In this document: piece by piece, positions 9,796 through 18,956 of the stretch
Numbering within the stretch: the stretch's first letter is position 1
Layout of the letters: the number at the start of each line of letters is the position of its first letter
Translations under genes and position numbers: made by a program
Notes under the pieces: generated by a model
Databases searched by the model: none
What the model was told of the DNA's origin: nothing
The model's input: the letters and a program-made list of their open reading frames with translations, nothing else
Origin: Myxococcales bacterium
GTDB taxonomy: Bacteria > Myxococcota_A > UBA9042
Reading direction: 5' to 3'
Assembly (NCBI GenBank): GCA_002726535.1
Contig: PBTG01000027.1
Coordinates: forward strand, 1 to 34,432
Length of the DNA stretch: 34,432 nt

Positions 9796-10506
9796 CTATT
9801 TGCCGAGTCGAGCTCGACCGGCCACACCGAGGCCCGCTGAAGTTCGTTTTTCGAGCAAGCGAGTGACATCTGCGTCAGGCAGTACTTTTAGTGCGCCCAA
9901 TTGCATCGATTGAAGCTGAATTTTAGCCAGATGCTCTACCAACTCCATACGTAAAAACGCCTGCTCCAAATCATCACCCCAGGACAAAGCGCCATGATTG
10001 CCTAGGGTCACCACATCGAATCGGCCGGCTGCCTCGGTCACCTCGGCGAGATAATCTGCGCTATTGGGGAAACGATAAGGCAGAAGCGGCACCCTGGCCC
10101 CCAAAGACACGATTGGCTCAGCCATCATCTTGGGCTCAACCTCGTGCCCCTGGATGGCCAATGCAGTCGAGCAGGGAGGGTGCGCATGAACCACGGCGCG
10201 CACATCTGCTCTGGTATTGTAGACCGCCATATGCATCTTAAATTCCGAAAATGGTCGCCGCCCACCCTGTAAAACACGTCCGTTTCTATCGACGACGATC
10301 AGGTCTTTTTCATCGATGACACGCTTGCTCAGAGCGGTCGGTGTAATCAAAAATCGTCCTGCTTCCAAACGTACGGACACGTTTCCGTCGTGATTGGCTA
10401 CCCATCCGGCGCTGTGCAACTCATGGGTGATCTCGAGTAAGGCTCGTTTGAGTACCGGCAAGGGCACATCTCGACCATGGAGTTGATGGATCGCTTTGGC
10501 GCTCAC
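9796..10506 (-). CDS. Class II aldolase/adducin family protein (fuculose/rhamnulose-phosphate aldolase-like)
   Basis: GWVANHDGNVSVRL, VVHAHPPCSTALA and VTLGNHGALSWG motifs; GTG start overlaps the stop of the upstream BMC-P gene (GTGA). Confidence 0.9.
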   Translation of the reverse strand: MSAKAIHQLHGRDVPLPVLKRALLEITHELHSAGWVANHDGNVSVRLEAGRFLITPTALSKRVIDEKDLIVVDRNGRVLQGGRRPFSEFKMHMAVYNTRADVRAVVHAHPPCSTALAIQGHEVEPKMMAEPIVSLGARVPLLPYRFPNSADYLAEVTEAAGRFDVVTLGNHGALSWGDDLEQAFLRMELVEHLAKIQLQSMQLGALKVLPDADVTRLLEKRTSAGLGVAGRARLGK

Positions 10507-10787
10507 TTGCGCGCCTCCACGTCTCGAGTCACGGCATCAACCACGCCAACGATCAAACAACGAAGGGGAGATTGAGATCGCCCGAGGACCTGGCGAATTC
10601 CACTGCCCTCTCTCAAGACGATGACGGTATCGCCAGGGCCTGCTTGAACGTTATCGACTGCGAGGAATGTAGCGCCTACGTCTGATCCTTTCTCGTCGAC
10701 TGGTTGCATGACGAATACCGCTCGAGCTTGGAGTTCTTCATGCTTGATGGTGGAGACCACGGGCTCAACGACACGGGCAAGGATCAT
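10503..10787 (-). CDS. EutN/CcmL family bacterial microcompartment vertex protein (BMC-P)
   Basis: Start at ATG 10787 (MILARVVEPVVSTIKHEELQARAVFVMQPVD...AVDNVQAGPGDTVIVLREGSGIRQVLG...IVGVVDAV) preceded by GGGAGGA; the ORF track extends to 10826. ATGA overlap with the upstream gene. Confidence 0.88.
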   Translation of the reverse strand: MILARVVEPVVSTIKHEELQARAVFVMQPVDEKGSDVGATFLAVDNVQAGPGDTVIVLREGSGIRQVLGRSQSPLRCLIVGVVDAVTRDVEARK

Positions 10788-11110
10788 GTGGTCCTCCCTC
10801 GTTTTCCCTGAGCTTTGCTGGGCCACTTTGCGTCTATTTGGGCGTTTCTACCGCCCACAGAATCGACGATCGCCAAAATCGCATGATCGACGGGGACGAA
10901 CGATTGCTCGAGGGAAACCGCAGCCTCACGAGAGGAGGTCAGATGAACCAAATCCCCCGGACCCGCTTGGGTTGTATCGACGGCGACTACCGGATTGTCG
11001 CGATCAACCCCGGCTTCAGTCACAGGCTGAACAACGACCAGCCTTAGGCCTTGAAGACCTTCAACCTTCCTCGTGGCAACGACGTTGCCGATGACTCGCC
11101 CCAAGAACAT
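10784..11110 (-). CDS. EutN/CcmL family bacterial microcompartment vertex protein (BMC-P), second copy
   Basis: Start at ATG 11110 (MFLGRVIGNVVATRKVEGLQGLRLVVVQPV...AVDTTQAGPGDLVHLTSSREAAVSL...ILAIVDSV), same fold signature as the neighbour; the ORF track extends to 11146. Confidence 0.87.
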   Translation of the reverse strand: MFLGRVIGNVVATRKVEGLQGLRLVVVQPVTEAGVDRDNPVVAVDTTQAGPGDLVHLTSSREAAVSLEQSFVPVDHAILAIVDSVGGRNAQIDAKWPSKAQGKRGRTT

Positions 11111-11167
11111 GCTCTGCTTGTGGCATGTAGGCCCCTGCAGGGTCAAGCGCTCCCATCTCGATGTGCC

Positions 11168-11773
11168 TCACAGACGACGAAAAATCACCGTGAGATTGTT
11201 CGCAGGCATCGCTGTGACCTCTTGGAGCTGCAAACCCACCTGCTGAGCCTCACGCTCAATCTCGTCGAGGTCTCGAATCCCCCACGTAGGGTCCTGCACC
11301 TGTAGATCGGCGTTGAATGCGAGGTTGCTCGGAGCCGTCGGGACCGCGGCTTGGATAAAAGGTCCATAGACAAAGAGTTGACCTTGCGGCCGCAGCGCTG
11401 CAGCCGCGCCGCTGAGCAATGCCTTCGCAGCCGACCAGGGCGCGACGTGAATCATATTGGCGCAAAATATCGCGTCGAGTTCAGATACAGGCCATGGCTG
11501 ATCATGAACGTCGAGCAAAAGGGCCTCCGCGCAGTTCGATGGTCCGAGCTGCTCGCGCCACGCGTTGATGCTCTGCACATGTGCTGGTTGAGCGTCGCTA
11601 GGAAGCCATTGCCACTGAGGCAAGCGCGCCGAAATGGCCACCGCATGCTGACCTGAGCCTGAAGCGATCTCCAAAAGGGTCCCGGCGGCTGGTAGATGTG
11701 ATGAAAGCACGGCGAAGATCGTCTCTCGATTGCGACGCGTAGCCGGAAAATCGAGCATTCTTGGATTGTTCAT
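11168..11773 (-). CDS. DUF938 family SAM-dependent methyltransferase-like protein
   Basis: MLDFPATRRNRETIFAVLSSHLP...LLEIASGSGQHAVAISARLPQWQWLPSDAQ...FCANMIHVAPW, typical of DUF938. Confidence 0.85.
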   Translation of the reverse strand: MNNPRMLDFPATRRNRETIFAVLSSHLPAAGTLLEIASGSGQHAVAISARLPQWQWLPSDAQPAHVQSINAWREQLGPSNCAEALLLDVHDQPWPVSELDAIFCANMIHVAPWSAAKALLSGAAAALRPQGQLFVYGPFIQAAVPTAPSNLAFNADLQVQDPTWGIRDLDEIEREAQQVGLQLQEVTAMPANNLTVIFRRL

Positions 11774-11788
11774 GACCGAGCGTTGTCC

Positions 11789-13981
11789 TCAGGGTTTGTC
11801 GTTGGTGGAACAAAGGTACTTGCTCGTGCTGTACGAGCAGTAGCCATCATTGAAGGCAAATGAGTTGGGGTTGTGGCCAGACATTCCCAACCAACAATTC
11901 GCCGTGTAGTCGCCGTTTGGCTCACCGTAGTTTGAATCTCGAACCCACCAACGACCACCGTCAGCAACGCGCCAATCACCGCAGCCTGAACCGTACGACT
12001 TTGGATTTCGCATCATACAGCTGGTGTAGTTGCCGCCGTCATTGGGTTTGGTAACTCCGGGGATGACGGAGAAATAGCTCGAGCCAAACTTATTGATCAT
12101 CCACGTCCACTGAGCCTTACTCCGCGGATAGACGATATCGAGTCCATAGGACTTACATGTATTGTTGTCGGTCGACCGGAAGGTTTTGAGCCCGCTGTTG
12201 ACCGCAAAATATGTGTAGCCTCCGCCCTCTGTACTCATGTCACACTGGACTTCAACGACCTGCCCTTTGGGAGCTTGAATCCAATAGCTCCCATCTTTGA
12301 GGGTCACTCCCGCTGTCTTGAATAGGGTAAAGAGTTTCAAGCAGGACTCCGCCGGTTCAGCTTTCGACTTCCCGTAGGTCGTATTGATTTGGCATTGCGT
12401 ATCGCAAGCATCTCCTGCTTTGGTGTTGCCATCGTCACATTGCTCGCTGCCAGCGACGATTTTGTCTCCGCACACGGTCTGGCACGTACTGGTACAGCCG
12501 TCGCCGTTGCTGTTGTTGCCGTCGTCGCATTGCTCCCCTGGCTCAATAACGCCATTGCCGCAACTGTCGACCAAAACACGCCAAACGCCGCCGTCGCAGT
12601 AGCGGATCGACTTGAGCGTCGAGTCGAAATACATCGATCCCATGTTGGGATTGGTACATGCGAAGGGCGCTTTGGCTTGAGGCATGAGTTGTAAAGCACT
12701 GGTTGCGGCAACTTTTTTGGTCGACAACGTATCGACCTCAACCAGCCAATTGATGACCTTCCCATCTAACTTTTTGGTCAGATCGCACAAGGTATTGTTG
12801 CCCGGTTTTTGGGGTGCACAAAAGGCGCTGTCGGTCACCTGCAGAGTCCAATTTCCTTTGACGTTGGAGCCAATCAGAGCTTTGAGGCTGCCGGATTTCG
12901 GGTTGGCGTCTTTGGGCCATGTCAGATCCAAGGTCTTGGCGTCAGGTTTTCCACAGGGCTCGCAGAGCGTAATACCGATCTTTTTGTCGTCGGGAGCAAA
13001 GACTTTAATCGAGACATTGCTCAAATCGCTGTTGGTGAGCTGCACGCGGACGCGAACGCCTCGAGCTATGCCCCAGTCTGGCAGGGTGAGGCTACCATTG
13101 GCCGCTTGCCCGGTGTTGTCGGGAATCGTCAAGACCTCTGCGCCTTGAGCGACGTCGGTGAACTCATTGCTGAGCAAGTCATTGCTGATCTCATTGAGTC
13201 CGTCTTTGGGTAAGGCAGACGCGGCGCTCGCACACTGTAAAGAGCCATCAGCCGCGACTCCTTTGACCAACTCACCGGATTTGCAGGTTCCCTTGGGCAG
13301 TTGGATGCCAGTTAACTGACTGCCGTCACCGACAAAACTCGTCGCGAGTATCGAGCCGGCAGAGACCGTTCCGGTAAAGGTCGCGTTCTTTGCCTTGATG
13401 CTGTTCGCTCCAAAGTCGACGTCTCCGTCGAACTTCAACTCGCTCACTGAGACGCAGCCGGTACAGGCCAGGTCTGACGCGGGGCCTCCCTTGCTCGAGG
13501 AGCCTGCATAGCTAAAATCAACCTTCGCGCTCGATACACTGCCTTCGCCTAATGCGGCGCTAGTCAAACAGCCGGTACAGGAGAGCTTTTCGGCCACCAA
13601 CGCGTAAGGAACGGCACTCAAGGGCGTCGATGGCAACGCTCCGGAGCCCGCGATACTCAGTCGTAATCGAGGCTCTTTCGCCGTGCTGAGCACCTTGAGG
13701 TCGAGTTTTTTAGTTGAGCCGAGAGCGTGACTCCAACGCCCTGCTGTGACCGAAATCTTGACCGGCCCTTCGCTCCACAGGGCTTTGGTCGCTTTGACGC
13801 CGTCGAGGAGTTCAAAAGTGACGCTGTACTCACCATCAGCGGCTGGACCGCCGCCAGATGACTTCAACAGCCCTTCTGCTTGAATCACCTGGGGTACGGC
13901 TGCTTGGCCAACTGCAACCCAACAGAGCAGGGTTGTAAACAAAGCGAGTGCACCTAATGACCGCTGTGTATCTACAAACAT
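11789..13981 (-). CDS. Mosaic exported protein: P-domain-like region, Myxo-type disulfide repeats (CGNGxxExGExCDDGN), C-terminal fibrinogen/GON-like domain
   Basis: N-terminal signal peptide; LTLPDWGIARGVRVRVQLTNSDLSNVSIKVFAPDDKKIGITL...GNWTLQVTD resembles proprotein convertase P-domain; CGNGVIEPGEQCDDGNNSNGDGCTSTCQ and a second unit; Cys-rich, aromatic-rich C-terminus GGGYTYFAVNSG...NYTSCMMRNP...CGDWRVADGGRWWVRD. Confidence 0.8.
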   Translation of the reverse strand: MFVDTQRSLGALALFTTLLCWVAVGQAAVPQVIQAEGLLKSSGGGPAADGEYSVTFELLDGVKATKALWSEGPVKISVTAGRWSHALGSTKKLDLKVLSTAKEPRLRLSIAGSGALPSTPLSAVPYALVAEKLSCTGCLTSAALGEGSVSSAKVDFSYAGSSSKGGPASDLACTGCVSVSELKFDGDVDFGANSIKAKNATFTGTVSAGSILATSFVGDGSQLTGIQLPKGTCKSGELVKGVAADGSLQCASAASALPKDGLNEISNDLLSNEFTDVAQGAEVLTIPDNTGQAANGSLTLPDWGIARGVRVRVQLTNSDLSNVSIKVFAPDDKKIGITLCEPCGKPDAKTLDLTWPKDANPKSGSLKALIGSNVKGNWTLQVTDSAFCAPQKPGNNTLCDLTKKLDGKVINWLVEVDTLSTKKVAATSALQLMPQAKAPFACTNPNMGSMYFDSTLKSIRYCDGGVWRVLVDSCGNGVIEPGEQCDDGNNSNGDGCTSTCQTVCGDKIVAGSEQCDDGNTKAGDACDTQCQINTTYGKSKAEPAESCLKLFTLFKTAGVTLKDGSYWIQAPKGQVVEVQCDMSTEGGGYTYFAVNSGLKTFRSTDNNTCKSYGLDIVYPRSKAQWTWMINKFGSSYFSVIPGVTKPNDGGNYTSCMMRNPKSYGSGCGDWRVADGGRWWVRDSNYGEPNGDYTANCWLGMSGHNPNSFAFNDGYCSYSTSKYLCSTNDKP

Positions 13982-13996
13982 GGACGAGTCCTCAAG

Positions 13997-16234
13997 CTAG
14001 GGCTTATTTACGCCGACCTTCGCCGAAAAGGCGATGACCGACTTGGCTGGAAGGATCAAATCAAAAACCACCCGTGATCCGGAGATCTCAACGGTGCTCG
14101 ACGTGTTGTGTTGGAAATCGATGATGTGGTCGCCGAACTCAAGACTCAACTTGCGTGCCTGCGCTTCGCCAACGATCAATTTGCCAGCGTATGTACCATC
14201 GGAATAACTCACATCGGTCAGCTTAGTGCCTTGTCTACCACGCCAAAATTCCCCGAGTTTGGCGATACTATCGATGTGCATCCCCAGTTTTTTCGCCTCT
14301 CGAATGGCCCAGCGCACAGCCTCAACTTTCACCTTGAGGTTGTTCGGTGTGATCTCCGGTCCAACGCCGTAGGAAGGATGAACGAGCAGTGTACTCCACC
14401 CTCCATTGCCGGCGTTGCCGTGCAGGTTTCGGCGCCAACGAGCGCGAAACTCTGGCCACGTCTTGGCTGAGAGTTCGGTGCGGGTAAATGCGCCCAAGTC
14501 ATCGACGCCTCCAATGCCATCTTCAAGCCCCATGGGTAACACCCACATCTCATCGACATCCGAGAGGTCTTCGAGCGAAAAATAGGCATATCTTGGCAGG
14601 TCAACTGGCAAGTTCACCCGCAGATCCCCAACCGCTAGGCTTGAGTCATAGCGGACACCTTGAGCAGCCAGGACGTGATACTGCCGAGGATTGGGGTTGA
14701 GATATGGCGTACGCCAAGCGTCAAGACGAGCGGAAGAGTCCACCGCCTTTTTCAGCATCTCAAGATTCACCAACACCTCTCCGCAGAGCGTCGGTGCAGA
14801 GGTGACGTAGGTCTTTTGCGTCTCGGTGCACGTCCCCTCCGGGAACTGGCCCCAGAGCAGATGCTGAACCGAGTGTCCACCAGCAGGACACATATCGAGT
14901 TGACACAACCGTTTGACCACGGCGCTATTGTAGTAGTCCTGTACATAATCTGTGGTGATGAAAAAGCTGCCGACGACCCCTTCGTAGCGCTCCATCTCAG
15001 CCATCTGAGTCGCGCCAGGGTCGCCCCAAGAGCCCGCGTGATTGGCGTCTGGTGCGTCAACGTCATGGCTAGGCACAAAGACAGCAGACTCGACTCCAGG
15101 GACCGTGTGTTTGACCACGTAGTGTCCCTTGCTCGCCTCCCGCCATGCGCCCTTGATCAATTGAACCGCAACGTCGAGCCCCGGATCAAAGCAGTTTACA
15201 TAACAATCGCCCCTCGAGTAGGTCGTCGGGTCGAAACCGAGCGTATAGACGGCCCCTGAGCCGAAGGGTCTCTGCAGCCAACAGGCTCCTTGTTCAACTC
15301 CCGCTGAAACAGCCGAACCGATGACCTGCGCATCACTGGTTGCCTCATAGGTAAAAACCTCCACCTGCTTGGCGATGTCGCTGCCCTTTGGGTTGATGCG
15401 AAGCTGGCGCTCTTCGATGACGTCGAGCCAATGGGTGGCCTCGGCTGTTGCATTGAGGCGAATCTGCTCAATCTGCATTCGTTTGGTGTGCTTTTTAAAA
15501 CCAGCGAACTCAGCGATCCCTTGCCACCAAGGATCGAGTCCTGGGACCTGATTGATATCGGGTCCTAAAACTTTGCTCCAGATGAGCACGCCTCCTTTGG
15601 CCACCCAGGCTTTGAGCAACTCTTGTTGAGCCAGATTAACGAAGGTGGGGTTGATATAGCCGGGCATGATCACCAGCCGATAGTTGTCCAACTCTGTGAA
15701 CAATAACTTCCATTGAGTCTTCTCTTGTCCCGCCTGCGGTCTTTTGAGTTCAAATGGCAGCCCGACCCATCGCAGGACCGTCTCCATGATGCGAATCGAA
15801 ACCTCACCCTCCTCCCACAGGTAGGGCGGTACAGCGATGCGCGCAAGAGCCGGTAACGAGGCCGTCGCGGAAACCTCATCGGTCTCGCCATCGCAATCGT
15901 TGTCGATACCGTCGCTGACCTCTGCGACCGCTGGCGGTGCGAGGCAAACCCGTTGAGCGGCTACGCAGGCCGCAAAACCGAGGTGGCAGCTGTCGCCCTG
16001 ACAGGAGTTCGCCTCATCTTTGGGCAGCAAATCGGTTAGGCCATCGCAATCGTTGTCGATACCATCGCAACGAGTCTCCACGACTTGGCGATCAGGGCTG
16101 TCTTTGGCCAGCGTGCAAGTGGGTCTCAAAGGCTCGTGCTCTGAGCAGCCAATCGCGCCAATGAGGCCAAAGACCACAAAGTAGCGAGCCAATCGATATC
16201 GATCGAAAACAACACTCGGCGAGCAAAGGCTCAT
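13997..16234 (-). CDS. Lipoprotein with two MopE-type repeats, amidotransferase-like domain and polysaccharide deacetylase (NodB-like) domain
   Basis: FGLIGAIGCSE lipobox; CDGIDNDCDGLTD and SDGIDNDCDGETDE repeats; LVIMPGYINPTFVNLAQQELLKAWVAKGGVLIW (GATase1-like); PSHDVDAPD, GGHSVQH and DAWRTPYLNPN match NodB-type motifs. Confidence 0.82.
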   Translation of the reverse strand: MSLCSPSVVFDRYRLARYFVVFGLIGAIGCSEHEPLRPTCTLAKDSPDRQVVETRCDGIDNDCDGLTDLLPKDEANSCQGDSCHLGFAACVAAQRVCLAPPAVAEVSDGIDNDCDGETDEVSATASLPALARIAVPPYLWEEGEVSIRIMETVLRWVGLPFELKRPQAGQEKTQWKLLFTELDNYRLVIMPGYINPTFVNLAQQELLKAWVAKGGVLIWSKVLGPDINQVPGLDPWWQGIAEFAGFKKHTKRMQIEQIRLNATAEATHWLDVIEERQLRINPKGSDIAKQVEVFTYEATSDAQVIGSAVSAGVEQGACWLQRPFGSGAVYTLGFDPTTYSRGDCYVNCFDPGLDVAVQLIKGAWREASKGHYVVKHTVPGVESAVFVPSHDVDAPDANHAGSWGDPGATQMAEMERYEGVVGSFFITTDYVQDYYNSAVVKRLCQLDMCPAGGHSVQHLLWGQFPEGTCTETQKTYVTSAPTLCGEVLVNLEMLKKAVDSSARLDAWRTPYLNPNPRQYHVLAAQGVRYDSSLAVGDLRVNLPVDLPRYAYFSLEDLSDVDEMWVLPMGLEDGIGGVDDLGAFTRTELSAKTWPEFRARWRRNLHGNAGNGGWSTLLVHPSYGVGPEITPNNLKVKVEAVRWAIREAKKLGMHIDSIAKLGEFWRGRQGTKLTDVSYSDGTYAGKLIVGEAQARKLSLEFGDHIIDFQHNTSSTVEISGSRVVFDLILPAKSVIAFSAKVGVNKP

Positions 16235-16345
16235 GAACCCTCTCTAAACGTACGGCGTGCAACGCACATCACGGATGTGTGATCATGCCTTTTCTACCGC
16301 AGAGCGTCTATGATGAGCAGCGATTTGCAACCTGCTCGGAGAGCC

Positions 16346-17155
16346 ATGACAACCCCCGAAGCCTTAGCTGACTTCTCCAAAGAGGTCTTCACCGTTGAAC
16401 AGGTGAGTCGAGATGTGTTCTTGCGTGGTCATGGACCCGCGGTGCTGATCGTCCACGAGGTCCCTGGCATCACCCCAGAGGTGGCTCACTTTGCCCGACA
16501 AGTGGCCGACAAAGGCTTCACTGTGGCGCTACCATCTTTGTTTGGGCGACCGGGCAAGCCTCGCTCAGCGCTGTACTTAGCAAGCTCCCTAGCTCGCGCC
16601 TGTATCCGCCAAGAGTTTTTCGCATTCGCCCGTCACACAAGTTCGCCCATCACCGACTACCTCCGCGGGCTTGGCAAGCTCCTTCACGATCGTTGCGGTG
16701 GCCCGGGAATCGGTTTTGTCGGGATGTGTTTCACAGGTAATTTTGCCCTCGCGATGATGGCCGACCGACGGGTGTTGGCTCCCGTGTTGAGTCAACCCTC
16801 TTTGCCCCTCGCCATCAGCCCAGCGCACGGGCGCGCCCTGCACGTTAGCCCACAGGAGCTACAGATCGGGCGTCAACACGCGATAGAGAACGGCTGTAGA
16901 CCCCTGGCGCTGCGATTTACTGGGGATCCGACGGTACCGGCTAGCCGATTTGCCTCTTTACACGAGCAATTCGGCGACGCGGTCGAACTCATTGAGATCG
17001 ACTCCAGCCTTGGCAATCCTCATGGTATCGCACCGTGGGCCCACTCGGTATTGACCAACGACCGCCAAGAAGATCCGGATCATCCGACGCAAAAAGCATT
17101 CGAGCGCGTCATCGAACTCTTCCAACAACGTCTGATCGACACCCAACCAATTTGA
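16346..17155 (+). CDS. Dienelactone hydrolase family protein
   Basis: GPAVLIVHEVPGITPEVAHFARQVADKGFTVALPSLFG and IGFVGMCFTGNFALAM (nucleophile Cys). Start may be 16310 or 16346 (both in frame). Confidence 0.85.
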   Translation: MTTPEALADFSKEVFTVEQVSRDVFLRGHGPAVLIVHEVPGITPEVAHFARQVADKGFTVALPSLFGRPGKPRSALYLASSLARACIRQEFFAFARHTSSPITDYLRGLGKLLHDRCGGPGIGFVGMCFTGNFALAMMADRRVLAPVLSQPSLPLAISPAHGRALHVSPQELQIGRQHAIENGCRPLALRFTGDPTVPASRFASLHEQFGDAVELIEIDSSLGNPHGIAPWAHSVLTNDRQEDPDHPTQKAFERVIELFQQRLIDTQPI

Positions 17156-17191
17156 GCGCCCCCTGAAGCGGCGCCCTCACAGGAGAGAACC

Positions 17192-17467
17192 ATGTCCTTA
17201 GAGCCCTTAGCCTGTCCTGGCTTGACTGAAACTCAACGGATCGAGGCAGAAGCCGCGGCGTTTCGAACGCTGGTGGCTCACCTACGAAAGCGACATGATG
17301 TCCAAAATATCGACCTGATGAATCTCGCGGGATTTTGCCGCAACTGCCTGTCGAAATGGTACGCGAGTGAGGCCAATGAGCGCGGAGCCTCTTTGGACAA
17401 AGCTTCCTCGCGTGAACTTATCTACGGCATGCCCTATGCACAGTGGAAAGACCAACACCAGATATGA
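17192..17467 (+). CDS. DUF1244 family protein
   Basis: LVAHLRKRHDVQNIDLMNLAGFCRNCLSKWY...ELIYGMPYAQWKDQHQ; RBS-like AGGAGAG upstream of ATG 17192. Confidence 0.88.
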   Translation: MSLEPLACPGLTETQRIEAEAAAFRTLVAHLRKRHDVQNIDLMNLAGFCRNCLSKWYASEANERGASLDKASSRELIYGMPYAQWKDQHQI

Positions 17468-17958
17468 AGCGCGCTCGACCCCAACGAATATCTCCGAACG
17501 ACGACAAGACTCCTCGAAGTGATCGAGCCTTATGGAATCGAGATCGAAAGGTAAACCAACGCATCGCACGACCTTGGATGGCGTTAGGGTTCGGCGCGGC
17601 GATTTTGGTCGGCGCCGAACACGTCGTCGGCAGACTGTGGGCGCTGAGCGGCGCTCGCTTCGATCAGCTGGTCGATTTTAGCTTGGTCTCATTTTTGTCT
17701 GTGGGCTTGATCTGGGCGCCGATGTGGTCGATGCGGTCCGCACGAATTTTGTGGCGTGGGCTGTCATTACAACAGCGCAGATCTATCGCCAGACAAGTGC
17801 TGGTTCAAGGCGCCCTAGGCGCTCCTGCCATCTGGAGTACTGCGAGCTGGTTGACGCGCGACATCGAAGGCGGCTCGCTGCTCGTGGCCTCAGCCTTCGG
17901 CAGCGCCCTAATCAGCCTCGGCGCCTCTCTAAGTTTGTGGATGAAGACCAGGGGTTAA
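17464..17958 (+). CDS. Hypothetical membrane protein
   Basis: ATGA overlap with the DUF1244 stop; several hydrophobic segments (WMALGFGAAILVGAEHVVG, LVSFLSVGLIWAPMW). ORF track start 17443 is probably too early. Confidence 0.65.
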   Translation: MKRARPQRISPNDDKTPRSDRALWNRDRKVNQRIARPWMALGFGAAILVGAEHVVGRLWALSGARFDQLVDFSLVSFLSVGLIWAPMWSMRSARILWRGLSLQQRRSIARQVLVQGALGAPAIWSTASWLTRDIEGGSLLVASAFGSALISLGASLSLWMKTRG

Positions 17959-18956
17959 TCTGGCCAGGTCACCCCGCAGAGCCGCTCGCACAGAGCCCAC
18001 AACGCATCGATATCCTCCTCGGCGGTTTGAGTCCCGCTCCAGGGAATGTGCTCCGAGCGTGGCACTCGATCCAAATACAAACGACCACCGGCCTGTTTCG
18101 CTTCGGCTGATAACGCCAGCCAAAGCGCCGTATCAGCGCCTTGGGCGGCATCTCGTAAAAACCAACGAGTGAGCTGTCGAAAACGCGGCAAGGACTCTCG
18201 CACACCCCGAGTATCGGCCCAGCCAGGGTGCATCGCGCTGATCACCAACCCATGCTTATGCTCCCCTTCATGCATCCGTTTCATCACCTCAATCTGAGCT
18301 CTTTTGCACTGCGCATACGCGACGACACCATCGAAGCGATCTGCTCCCTTGGCCAAGTCACGAACCTTGAGACGTTGGGTGTACATCCCGCCAGAACTGA
18401 CCCAAATGACCCGAGCTCGGCGATGCTCACGAAAGGGTTTGAGCAATAGCGCCGTCATCAAAAAAGGGTTGAGCACGTGCAAGGCGAAGGTCTGCTCGAC
18501 TCCTTGTGGGCTCAATATCCGTTGGCTAAAGAGCGCTCCTGCATTGTGCACAAGCGCCTCGATCGGAGTTGGATCCTGAGCCAGCTGGACACAAGCAGCC
18601 CGCGTCGCCTGCAGGTCGGTCAGATCGGCCAACACGACATTGAGTTGAGCCTCTGGGCCGTATGGAGTTGACCGGACTGAGTTCGACACCGTCTCAATGG
18701 CGTCTGTGGCTCTGAGCTGGTCTCGACAGACCAAATCCACCTGAGCGCCTTGACGGGCCAGGGCGGTAGTAATCGCCAGACCAATACCCGCGTTGGCTCC
18801 GGTCACGATGAACCGTTGGCCTCTCAAATCAACACGACCAAGATCTTCGGTCCAGCCCTGAGAGCGGATCAAAATCCCGGGCGCACCGAAGGCTGGGACA
18901 ACCAAAGCATCCATCACGCCTGCAACTGCTTTGGACCAATGAAACCTGTCAGTCAT
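17955..18956 (-). CDS. Short-chain dehydrogenase/reductase (DHRS12-like)
   Basis: FIVTGANAGIGLA, HNAGALF and YAQCK motifs; probable start MTDRFHW at 18956 (the ORF track's 19166 start would overlap the divergent PhyH gene). Confidence 0.85.
   Translation of the reverse strand: MTDRFHWSKAVAGVMDALVVPAFGAPGILIRSQGWTEDLGRVDLRGQRFIVTGANAGIGLAITTALARQGAQVDLVCRDQLRATDAIETVSNSVRSTPYGPEAQLNVVLADLTDLQATRAACVQLAQDPTPIEALVHNAGALFSQRILSPQGVEQTFALHVLNPFLMTALLLKPFREHRRARVIWVSSGGMYTQRLKVRDLAKGADRFDGVVAYAQCKRAQIEVMKRMHEGEHKHGLVISAMHPGWADTRGVRESLPRFRQLTRWFLRDAAQGADTALWLALSAEAKQAGGRLYLDRVPRSEHIPWSGTQTAEEDIDALWALCERLCGVTWPD

Noticed and set aside
14660-15259. 199-aa plus-strand ORF antisense to the deacetylase lipoprotein
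   Set aside because: No recognisable motif; the sense strand has NodB-like motifs.
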